NCBI GenBank assembly: GCA_955651735.1
Contig: CATPAM010000230.1
Location: 1 to 5,155 of the forward strand
DNA from: Candidatus Acidiferrales bacterium
Lineage (GTDB): Bacteria; Acidobacteriota; Terriglobia; Acidiferrales; UBA7541
DNA length: 5,155 nt
Direction: 5' to 3'
Part shown: one piece after another, positions 1 through 5,057 of the stretch
How positions within the stretch are numbered: the stretch's first letter is position 1
How the letters are laid out: each line of letters opens with the position of its first letter
The notes under the pieces: model-generated
Database searches by the model: none
What the model was told of the DNA's origin: nothing
What the model saw: only the letters and a program-made list of their open reading frames with translations
Made by a program: the position numbers and the translations under genes

Positions 1-46
1 CGTAGATCAGAAAAATCGACAGTGTTAGTGCTGCAAATTTTTTCAT
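1..46 (-). CDS. 5' end of a gene for a probable exported protein
   Basis: Only the first 15 codons are inside the window, read from 46 down to 1: MKKFAALTLSIFLIY. Two lysines after the initiator followed by an unbroken hydrophobic stretch is the n-region and h-region of a Sec signal peptide, so the product is probably exported or membrane-anchored. A purine-rich Shine-Dalgarno (AGAGAGG) lies directly upstream of the ATG on the minus strand, at about 49-56, which supports this start. The gene diverges from the serine hydrolase at 486. Nothing about the mature protein can be said because the rest lies outside the window. Confidence 0.6.
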   Translation of the reverse strand, partial: MKKFAALTLSIFLIY

Positions 47-263
47 CGCCTCTCTCTTTGAAACAAGATTCGACCCAATACCGGTGAGTTTGCGAACCAC
101 TCTGCCGCTGAAAGATAGTTGCCCCGTCTTACTGTTGCGTCAAACGAATGTGAATATCCTGTAACAATCGACAGGACCCCACTCTAATTCGTTGATGGAT
201 TTGAAGTTACGAAGATTACAATTCGTTCGCGGCTTCACCAACAGGCAAGAGGATAGGGATTCC

Positions 264-297
264 GGTTCGCTCCGAACCAGACCAGTCCCCCGGACTG
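264..297. repeat. Twin tight hairpins in the divergent intergenic region
   Basis: Two perfect inverted repeats lie side by side. GGTTCG (264-269) and CGAACC (273-278) enclose the loop CTC. CAGTCC (283-288) and GGACTG (292-297) enclose the loop CCC. Each is a 6-bp stem with a 3-base loop, and only four bases separate them. Neither strand has a T-run after them, so they are not ordinary intrinsic terminators. They could be a folded leader or a protein-binding site for the minus-strand gene; that role is inference. Confidence 0.45.
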
Positions 298-381
298 TTC
301 CGGTACACCGCAACGCACTCCCGGTTCCCCCGACAACTTCCCTGGCACTCAGAATGGACTAGCGTCACTTCGGCGCTCAAA

Positions 382-390
382 TGGTATAAG
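382..390 (+). promoter_or_regulatory. Extended -10 promoter candidate for the serine hydrolase gene
   Basis: TGG followed by TATAAG (385-390) matches five of six bases of the sigma-70 -10 consensus and carries the TGn extended -10 motif. The -35 region at normal spacing (GCGTCA, 362-367) is poor, as is tolerated by extended -10 promoters. It would give an untranslated leader of roughly 90 bases before the ATG at 486. The call rests on sequence match alone. Confidence 0.35.
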
Positions 391-485
391 CTCCCCCGAC
401 TTTCCGTCAAGCCACCCCTCCATTTTTCCACCGCCGCGCGCATCGCGCCCATTCTGCGCTAGACTCTCCGCCCGGAGGTCCGCGC

Positions 486-1637
486 ATGCTCCGCCAAATT
501 CCCAGTCTTCCGCATCGCGCTTCGCCGCGCTCGTCGTTTCTCCGGCTCGCCGCGTCGCTCCTGGCTCTTTCTTGCCTGCCCGTCGACGCGCAAGACACTA
601 CCCTCTCCTCCCAAAAGCGGGCCCAAATCGAAAAAGCCGTTTCCGCTTTCATGACCGCCAACAGCGTTCCCGGCATTTCCGTCGCGGTCCTCCAAAACGG
701 CCAGCCCGTCTGGTCCGCTGGCTTCGGCATGTCCGACCTTGAAGACTCCGCCCCCGCAACCTCCTACACGCTCTACCGCCTCGGCTCCATCTCCAAGGCC
801 ATCACCGCCGTCGCCATCCTGCAGCTCTACGAGCGCGGCAAGCTCGACCTCGACGTCCCCGTCCAAAAATATTGCCCCGCCGTCCCCCAAAAAGATTCGC
901 CCATCACCTCGCGCCAACTCCTCGCCCACCTCAGCGGGATTCGCCACTACAACGAAAACGGCAAGGGCGACGTCCCCGACGACAGCGCTCGCCACTTCGC
1001 CTCCATGGAAGAATCCTTGCAGCTCTTCTCCTCCGACCCGCTCGTCGCCAAGCCCGGCACGCAATTCCACTATTCCACGTACGGCTACACCCTTCTCGGC
1101 TGCGTTCTTGAAGGCGCCGCCTCGCAAAAATACGGCGACTTCGTCCGCGAAAACGTGTTTCGTCCCGCCGGCATGGAACACACGCAAGCCGACGACTTCT
1201 TCGCCATCGTTCCCCATCGCACTCGCTGGTATCATCGCGACAAAACCGGTGCCGTCCGCAACGCTGGCGTCCTCGACTCCAGCTACAAAATTCCCGGCGG
1301 CGGCCTAATCTCCTCTGCCGACGACATGGCCAATTTCGAAGCCGCCATTCTCGCCGACAAGCTCCTGAAGCGCAGCACGCGAGATCTCATGTGGACCGTC
1401 GCGCAACCCACCGAAGGCAAGCCCAGCCACTATGCTTTGGGATGGTTCATCGCCGACAAATTTGGCGTCCACACCGCGGGCCATTCCGGCGGCCAACAAG
1501 GCACCGATACCGACTTCGTCATCGCCACGGACCACAGCCTAGGCGTAGTAGTGCTAGCCAACATGGACAACGTCAACACCACCGCCCTCGCCGAATCCCT
1601 GCTCAAAATCATCTTAGACGTCGCCGACAAGAATTAG
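486..1637 (+). CDS. Secreted class C beta-lactamase-fold serine hydrolase (LACTB-like)
   Basis: This 383-residue protein belongs to the beta-lactamase/penicillin-binding serine hydrolase family, which acts by an acyl-serine mechanism on peptides, esters or beta-lactams outside the cytoplasm. Residues 1-35 form a Sec signal peptide, with a likely cleavage after VDA (33-35). The SxxK motif is SISK at 101-104 (nucleophile S101, K104). The second motif is Y196-S-T, in YSTYGY, rather than the Y-x-N usual in AmpC. The KTG-box equivalent is HSGG at 333-336. The stretches HLSGIRHY (148-155) and YSTYGYTLLG (196-205) resemble LACTB-type serine proteases more than true AmpC enzymes, so a peptidase or esterase is more likely than antibiotic resistance. 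The start is fixed by GGAGGT at 474-479, six bases before the ATG. Length and motif order are complete. The substrate cannot be read from the sequence. Confidence 0.9.
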   Translation: MLRQIPSLPHRASPRSSFLRLAASLLALSCLPVDAQDTTLSSQKRAQIEKAVSAFMTANSVPGISVAVLQNGQPVWSAGFGMSDLEDSAPATSYTLYRLGSISKAITAVAILQLYERGKLDLDVPVQKYCPAVPQKDSPITSRQLLAHLSGIRHYNENGKGDVPDDSARHFASMEESLQLFSSDPLVAKPGTQFHYSTYGYTLLGCVLEGAASQKYGDFVRENVFRPAGMEHTQADDFFAIVPHRTRWYHRDKTGAVRNAGVLDSSYKIPGGGLISSADDMANFEAAILADKLLKRSTRDLMWTVAQPTEGKPSHYALGWFIADKFGVHTAGHSGGQQGTDTDFVIATDHSLGVVVLANMDNVNTTALAESLLKIILDVADKN

Positions 1638-1753
1638 CGATGCGTTTCTCCAGGCCGCAGCAGACAGGAGCTCTCCGAAGACAACCATATTCAACCCGCT
1701 GACGGCTAAACGAGTTCCAGCAAGACGTCAATTCACATCAGGAGGCTCGTCGT

Positions 1754-2218
1754 ATGTCTTGTTCCGCCAGAAATAGCATCACGTTGCTCGTTGCTTCGTT
1801 GTGTCTTCTGCTTTCCGGCTCCGCTGCTTTCGCCCAAGAGATGCCCAGCGACTACCAGGAGGTTCTGAAATACGTTGATCGAAAGGGCGACTTCAAAGCT
1901 GGCGTGCTGAAGATCAACATCCCGCGTAGTGATTTGAAGATGACGATCCAGGGCGTCTCCACGCCTACGCCCTTTGGTTTCGGCGGCTGGCTTGCTCTCA
2001 CTAAGGCCACTGATGGAAGCGATGTGATGATGGGCGACCTTGTGCTTCTCCAGGAAGAAGTGAATCCGGTGATGTCCGCGCTCCTCGACAACGGAATCGA
2101 TGTGACCGCGCTGCACAACCATTTTTTTGGGACGAACCGCGCGTCTATTACATGCATGTTCATGGCATGGGAAAAACGGCGGATCTGGCACATCGCGCCA
2201 AGCCTGCTTTGGATTTAA
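1754..2218 (+). CDS. DUF1259 protein, N-terminal reading frame (signal peptide and repeat 1)
   Basis: The frame as it stands encodes 154 residues. Residues 1-27 are a clear Sec signal peptide (hydrophobic core TLLVASLCLLLSG, cleavage after AFA before QE), so the product is periplasmic or surface-exposed. Residues about 48-125 form most of the first DUF1259 repeat, including the MMGDLVLLQEEVNPVMSALLDNGIDV core and the histidine motif ALHNHFF (H121, H123). Residues 126-154 are out-of-frame tail with no family resemblance. AGGAGG at 1740-1745, eight bases before the ATG, fixes the start. If no recoding occurs, the product is a truncated protein ending just after the first histidine motif, probably unable to fold normally. 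Confidence 0.6.
   Translation: MSCSARNSITLLVASLCLLLSGSAAFAQEMPSDYQEVLKYVDRKGDFKAGVLKINIPRSDLKMTIQGVSTPTPFGFGGWLALTKATDGSDVMMGDLVLLQEEVNPVMSALLDNGIDVTALHNHFFGTNRASITCMFMAWEKRRIWHIAPSLLWI
2122..2128 (+). other. Seven-T slippery heptamer at the DUF1259 frame break
   Basis: The run spans the last base of the CAT codon and two TTT codons, so in the initial frame it reads U_UUU_UUU, the X_XXY_YYZ layout of a -1 ribosomal frameshift site. A one-base slip back makes the next codon TGG and restores the conserved WDEPRVYY sequence. The only downstream fold I can draw is CATGCAT pairing with ATGGCATG (2150-2168, one bulge), about 21 bases away, farther than usual for a stimulator. No Shine-Dalgarno-like stimulator is seen upstream. 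A missed T in sequencing would produce the same picture. Confidence 0.5.
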
Positions 2219-2679
2219 TCGGTCACGTAGCGCCTGCGGCTCCGAAATCCTTCCCTGCGGGTGGCACGGCCCTGGATTCCGCTAAGCTGGCCAAAATCGT
2301 CGGGCATGAAGGCGAGCAGTCCGGCGCGGTCTACAAGATCACCGTCGGTCGCGACGACCTCGCCATGAAAGAGCACGGCGCCACCATAAACGCCCGCATG
2401 GGTTTGAATACCTGGGCCGCGTTCGTCGGCACGCAAGAGGATGCCGTCGTCGCTGGCGACATCGCCATGCTAGAAAACGAAGTACCCCCGGTTTCGAAGG
2501 CGCTTCGCAAAAACGGTATCGACGTCGTGGCCATTCACCACCATATGACCGAGGAACGCCCGGTAGTGATCTTCCTTCATTACTGGGGCCGAGGCTCGGC
2601 CGAAAAGCTGGCAGCCGCGTTCAAGTCCGCTCTCGACGAGTTGGGTAAGGGCGCTCTCGCTCATGGAACCGGGCTCTAG
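2152..2679 (+). CDS. DUF1259 protein, C-terminal reading frame (end of repeat 1 and repeat 2)
   Basis: This is the -1 frame continuation. Family sequence actually begins at the TGG codon at 2128, 24 bases before the first ATG (2152), so the ATG lies inside a conserved motif (YYMHVHGMG) and is unlikely to be a genuine start; no Shine-Dalgarno precedes it. From that ATG the product has 175 residues. Residues about 58-165 are the second DUF1259 repeat. It parallels the first: GDIAMLENEVPPVSKALRKNGIDVVAIHHHM matches GDLVLLQEEVNPVMSALLDNGIDVTALHNHF, and IFLHYWG matches YYMHVHG. The doubled histidine motifs (HNH in repeat 1, HHH at 129-131 here) suggest metal or ligand binding, which is inference only. 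The stop at 2677-2679 ends the gene. Confidence 0.6.
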   Translation: MHVHGMGKTADLAHRAKPALDLIGHVAPAAPKSFPAGGTALDSAKLAKIVGHEGEQSGAVYKITVGRDDLAMKEHGATINARMGLNTWAAFVGTQEDAVVAGDIAMLENEVPPVSKALRKNGIDVVAIHHHMTEERPVVIFLHYWGRGSAEKLAAAFKSALDELGKGALAHGTGL

Positions 2680-2706
2680 GCGAATTTCCTTTGACCGACA
2701 ACATGA

Positions 2707-2940
2707 GGTAACAAGAACGACCTTCCTTGCCGGCGGTTTTTGAGTGAAGTTCTGTGGGGCGAGCAGGTCGGCCTGTTGCCGGTGGACGATCGCTGCTTCA
2801 CGATCTATTTCGCGCAACTTCCACTGGCCAGATTTGACAGCGAGAAATTGCAGGTGACGCCATTGCCGAAGACCGCAGGCTTCGATACCGTGGCCCTGGT
2901 GGAACAGGACCAGAAAGTGTCAGGGATGTGCCCGGTCTAA
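2707..2940 (+). pseudogene. C-terminal remnant of an integrase-type (IS481-like) transposase
   Basis: After an in-frame stop at 2704-2706 the frame encodes about 77 residues, of which FLSEVLWGEQVGLLPVDDRCFTIYF and the following LARFD resemble the C-terminal tail of DDE integrase-core transposases of the IS481 type. In those proteins this region follows the catalytic core, and the protein often ends in a K-V-x-x-M-C/S-P-V tail, as here (KVSGMCPV). The catalytic DDE core, the helix-turn-helix and the left terminal repeat are absent. The nearest possible start is a TTG at 2740, and no ribosome-binding site is evident. This is therefore a scar of an old insertion next to the DUF1259 gene and cannot transpose. 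The family assignment comes from recalled resemblance of the tail, so it is moderate. Confidence 0.55.
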
Positions 2941-2960
2941 AATGTCAGGGATCTCCCCGG
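2918..2960 (+). repeat. Tandem 18-base repeat at the transposase end
   Basis: TGTCAGGGATGTGCCCGG (2918-2935) recurs 25 bases later as TGTCAGGGATCTCCCCGG (2943-2960), differing at two positions. The first copy encodes the last residues of the transposase tail and the second lies just past the stop codon. Repeats of this type over the transposase end are probably part of the element's right terminus, where a transposase would bind; that role is inference. Confidence 0.6.
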
Positions 2961-3007
2961 CCGCACACTTCCTTCCCAACCTTCCGCCGTCCAGATGCAC
3001 GCCTTCC

Positions 3008-3033
3008 GCATCCCGAAGGGGTCTACGGGATGC
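3008..3033. repeat. Perfect 8-bp inverted repeat, REP-like
   Basis: GCATCCCG (3008-3015) and CGGGATGC (3026-3033) form an 8-bp stem with a 10-base loop, directly followed by the palindrome CCCCGGGG (3033-3040). There is no T-run on either side, so it is not a standard terminator. The GCATCCCG core and the flanking GC-rich repeat-like text are reminiscent of dispersed palindromic repeats in intergenic DNA of environmental bacteria. Whether it is dispersed in this genome cannot be seen from one window. Confidence 0.45.
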
Positions 3034-3219
3034 CCCGGGGTGGGGTGCCTCGCCATCGTTTACCCGGAGTTTCAAGGGGCCAGTTCCCGTTATCCTTTCC
3101 GCCACGCCAGTACCGCGCGCCTATTGCGCCAAGCTCCCTTACTCGCCAACATTGCCAGGACGCACCGAATCGCTTTTTTGTGCGCTGCCCGTCTCTCAAT
3201 TCGCCAGGTGGAAACAGCA

Positions 3220-3990
3220 ATGGCAACCATCAACCGGCAAGAACTCGATCGTCTCGAACGCCGCGAACTTCAGCTCACCATCATGGCCGCCGTCTTCGTC
3301 TTTGTGCTCGCCAGCGGCCTGGCCGTCTTCATGTACCCGCTCGTCTTTGTCCACCCCGACATCGCCAACAGGTGGACTCTCCGCGTCGCCTTTTTCGGCT
3401 TCTGCGCGCTCACCCTTCTCTTCATCGGCTACTTGCTCGAGCGCCAAAGCACGGTCCGCAAGCTCAAGCAGCAAATTCTCGAAGAGCTCGAGCGCAATAT
3501 CGAGCTGCGCCTGCAAGCCAGCGCCGACCTGCTCCAGACCATGCCGGACATCAACCATTTCTGGGATCGCCTCACCATGGAATACCGCCGCGCCATGACC
3601 ATGCAGAAGAATCTCACTCTGCTGCTCGTCCGCGCCAAGCTCGGCGCCGCCTCCAACGCCGGCGACAACGCCTCCGCCCTCGGCGACGCCGCCAAAGCCA
3701 TGTCCCGCAAGCTGCGCCCCACCGACTCCATTTATCACCTCGCTCCCGATCTTTTCGGCCTGGTTCTCCCCGAAACCGATACGCTCAACGCCAAGCGCAT
3801 CGCCGTCCGTTTGCAGGAAGAGCTGCAAAGCGTCCGCGCCAAACACGGCGGCACCTTCGACACCAGCATCCACAATTATCCCGAACACGTGCAAAGCTCC
3901 CACGAACTGGAAGACATCGTGAAGTCCATGCTCCCAGTAAAAGAGGAATACCCCGCTACCGCTAGCGTTCCCGTCCCGGCGAAAGCGTAG
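3220..3990 (+). CDS. Membrane protein with degenerate GGDEF domain, probable c-di-GMP receptor
   Basis: The start is set at the ATG at 3220 because AGGTGGA (3206-3212) lies seven bases before it; the frame is open further upstream, but those codons are repeat DNA. The 256-residue product has two transmembrane helices (about 19-42 and 54-72), a charged helical linker likely to be coiled coil (75-105) and a GGDEF-fold domain (about 110-240). The signature loop is A175-P-D-L-F179 where active diguanylate cyclases have GG(D/E)EF, and the upstream metal-binding aspartate and N-D positions are also missing, so it should make no c-di-GMP. An RxxD (R166-P-T-D169) lies exactly five residues before the loop, as in the allosteric I-site. 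The flanking LVLPETD, AKRIAVRLQEEL and the late SIHNYP (normally SIG) segment support the fold. A role as inner-membrane c-di-GMP sensor, as in PelD-type proteins, is inference. Confidence 0.75.
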   Translation: MATINRQELDRLERRELQLTIMAAVFVFVLASGLAVFMYPLVFVHPDIANRWTLRVAFFGFCALTLLFIGYLLERQSTVRKLKQQILEELERNIELRLQASADLLQTMPDINHFWDRLTMEYRRAMTMQKNLTLLLVRAKLGAASNAGDNASALGDAAKAMSRKLRPTDSIYHLAPDLFGLVLPETDTLNAKRIAVRLQEELQSVRAKHGGTFDTSIHNYPEHVQSSHELEDIVKSMLPVKEEYPATASVPVPAKA

Positions 3991-4005
3991 CAATGGGTTT
4001 GTGCT

Positions 4006-4031
4006 GGCCGCCTTCTGAGGCGGCCGATTTT
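4006..4031 (+). terminator. Intrinsic terminator of the GGDEF-like gene
   Basis: GGCCGCC (4006-4012) pairs perfectly with GGCGGCC (4019-4025) across the six-base loop TTCTGA and is followed by four T at 4028-4031. It starts 15 bases after the stop codon of the plus-strand gene, the expected place for its terminator. Confidence 0.65.
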
Positions 4032-4049
4032 GACGTGAAGGAACTGTGG

Positions 4050-4074
4050 CTCAGGCCTGCCTTTTAGGCCTGAG
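4050..4074. terminator. Second hairpin, 9-bp perfect stem
   Basis: CTCAGGCCT (4050-4058) pairs with AGGCCTGAG (4066-4074) around a seven-base loop. Neither side has a clear T-run, so it may be a backup or bidirectional transcription stop between the two convergent genes, or an mRNA 3'-end stabiliser. The stem is certain; the role is not. Confidence 0.45.
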
Positions 4075-4096
4075 GCTTGTCCCGATGTAAAATGTA

Positions 4097-4124
4097 GCGG
4101 CCGCGGATCTTCGCGGGCGCTTTT
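4097..4124. terminator. Third hairpin with T-tail, possibly bidirectional
   Basis: GCGGCCGCG (4097-4105) pairs with CGCGGGCGC (4112-4120) with one G-G mismatch and a six-base loop, followed by TTTT (4121-4124) on the plus strand. On the minus strand the stem is followed by TACATTTT, so it could also stop transcription of the PLP-enzyme gene, which ends at 4149. Confidence 0.5.
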
Positions 4125-4148
4125 GATTTGAAATTTGGGAGGAGAAAA

Positions 4149-5057
4149 CTAAGCTAGTGCTTGCTGTAAATCAGCGATGAGATCTTCGGCATCCTCGATG
4201 CCAATAGACACGCGCACCATCCCCGGAGTCACGCCGCCGCGCGCCAATTCTTCTTCACTCATGTTGTAGTGCGAAGTATACGCCGGCAAAACCACCAACG
4301 ACTCCACGCCGCCAAGGCTCGCTGCCAGCAAAAATAATTGCACGCGGTCACAAACGCGCCGCGCTGCCGGCAAGCCGCCCTTTAAATCAAACGCGAGCAT
4401 GGAGCCAAATCCGCGCATTTGCTTCTTCGCCAATTTGTGATCCGGATGCGAAGGGAGCCCAGGATAAAAAACGCGCGCCACTTTCGCATGCTTCTCCAGG
4501 AATTTCGCGACCGATATCGCGTTCTCGCATTGTTTCTGAACGCGCAGCCCCAGCGTCTTGATTCCGCGATTCAGCAAATACGCCGCTTCCGGATCCATGG
4601 AGCCGCCCAGATAAATCACCATGTGCTGCACGCGCTCCATCCATTTTTTATTTCCCACGGCCACGCCCGCGATCACATCGGAGTGGCCGGCCAGCGCTTT
4701 TGTGGCGCTGTGCACCACCATGTCGTAGCCGAGTTTGATGGGTTGTTGCAGAACAGGAGTGGCGAACGTGTTGTCGATGATGGAAATCAGTTTGTGCTTC
4801 TTCGCGAATTGCGCAGCTTTCTCGACATCCACCAGGCGCACGGTGGGATTCGTTGGACTTTCCACGTACAAAACGCGCGTGCCCGAATTCACCAAATTTT
4901 CGATCCCGGCAAGATCGGTCCCGACGTGATGGACTTTGATTCCCAGGTCGGCGAACACATCGCGCATCAGGCGATAGGTTCCGCCGTAGAGTTGCGCGGT
5001 GGAAATTAATTCGTCGCCGCATTTTAGCGCGCCCAACAGCGCGCTCGAGCGCCGCAT
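4149..5057 (-). CDS. Cys/Met-metabolism PLP-dependent enzyme, N-terminally incomplete
   Basis: The 302 residues match the cystathionine gamma-synthase / methionine gamma-lyase family of fold-type I PLP enzymes in sulfur amino-acid metabolism. Visible motifs: LYGGT (Y24, ring stacking), ESPTNP (66-71), IIDNTFATP with D95 for the pyridine nitrogen, HSATKALAGHSD with the Schiff-base lysine K120, SLGGVES (248-254) and VRVSIGIED with the substrate-carboxylate arginine R282. Family members are about 390-400 residues with the lysine near 210, so about 90 N-terminal residues are missing. The missing part includes the YSRxxNPT segment and the SGMAA loop that bind the cofactor phosphate. An in-frame TGA (5064-5066) lies two codons before the ATG at 5057, which has no good Shine-Dalgarno. 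As written the enzyme should be inactive; it is either a 5'-truncated pseudogene or an assembly error. Which member of the family it is cannot be decided. Confidence 0.8.
   Translation of the reverse strand: MRRSSALLGALKCGDELISTAQLYGGTYRLMRDVFADLGIKVHHVGTDLAGIENLVNSGTRVLYVESPTNPTVRLVDVEKAAQFAKKHKLISIIDNTFATPVLQQPIKLGYDMVVHSATKALAGHSDVIAGVAVGNKKWMERVQHMVIYLGGSMDPEAAYLLNRGIKTLGLRVQKQCENAISVAKFLEKHAKVARVFYPGLPSHPDHKLAKKQMRGFGSMLAFDLKGGLPAARRVCDRVQLFLLAASLGGVESLVVLPAYTSHYNMSEEELARGGVTPGMVRVSIGIEDAEDLIADLQQALA

Larger units (their letters stand above)
47..485. other. Divergent intergenic region
   Basis: These 439 bases separate the minus-strand gene starting at 46 from the plus-strand gene starting at 486. 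They hold the Shine-Dalgarno sites of both genes, a pair of adjacent short hairpins at 264-297 and a promoter-like extended -10 at 382-390. A minus-strand open frame of 78 codons (216-452) runs across most of the region. It has no recognisable domain and no convincing ribosome-binding site, and I do not regard it as a gene. No RNA gene or mobile element is apparent. Confidence 0.6.
1754..2679 (+). pseudogene. Exported DUF1259 (LppY/LpqO-type) protein, interrupted by a frameshift
   Basis: Read with one -1 shift at 2128, this stretch gives a continuous protein of 308 residues, a normal length for the two-repeat DUF1259 family related to mycobacterial LppY/LpqO, whose function is not established. 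Without the shift the first frame leaves the family after H121-N-H-F-F125 and stops at 2218. The second frame continues it exactly as W-D-E-P-R-V-Y-Y-M-H-V-H-G. The join is a run of seven T (2122-2128). Three explanations fit: a base missed in the homopolymer during sequencing, a true inactivating deletion, or recoding by ribosomal or polymerase slippage. Both halves look well conserved with no other lesion, which argues against an old pseudogene. The gene has its own AGGAGG site and follows the serine hydrolase by 116 bp. Confidence 0.75.

Noticed and set aside
112..143. Possible minus-strand sigma-70 promoter (TTGACG at 143-138, TATCTT at 117-112) for the left-edge gene
   Set aside because: Spacing is 20 bases, too long, and the -10 matches only four of six.
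216..452. Minus-strand open frame of 78 codons with three cysteines in the divergent intergenic region
   Set aside because: No recognisable domain, no convincing ribosome-binding site, and it overlaps the promoter and hairpin region; length is within chance for GC-rich DNA.
459..1235. Long minus-strand open frame of 258 codons opposite the serine hydrolase
   Set aside because: It is the antisense shadow of a well-supported gene; its low-complexity glycine/valine/glutamate composition reflects GC-rich codon positions, not a protein family.
2995..3219. Extension of the GGDEF-like protein to an ATG at 2995
   Set aside because: The extra 75 codons are palindromic repeat DNA with no good ribosome-binding site; AGGTGGA before 3220 marks the start.
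2928..3965. Plus-strand open frame of 345 codons rich in arginine, proline and histidine
   Set aside because: Out-of-frame shadow of the GGDEF-like gene and the repeat region, with biased low-complexity composition and no domain.
3196..3993. Minus-strand open frame of 265 codons opposite the GGDEF-like gene
   Set aside because: Antisense shadow; the plus strand has a clear Shine-Dalgarno, membrane helices and domain motifs.
4419..5009. Plus-strand open frame of 196 codons across the PLP-enzyme gene
   Set aside because: Antisense to a gene with clear PLP-enzyme catalytic motifs; no domain of its own.
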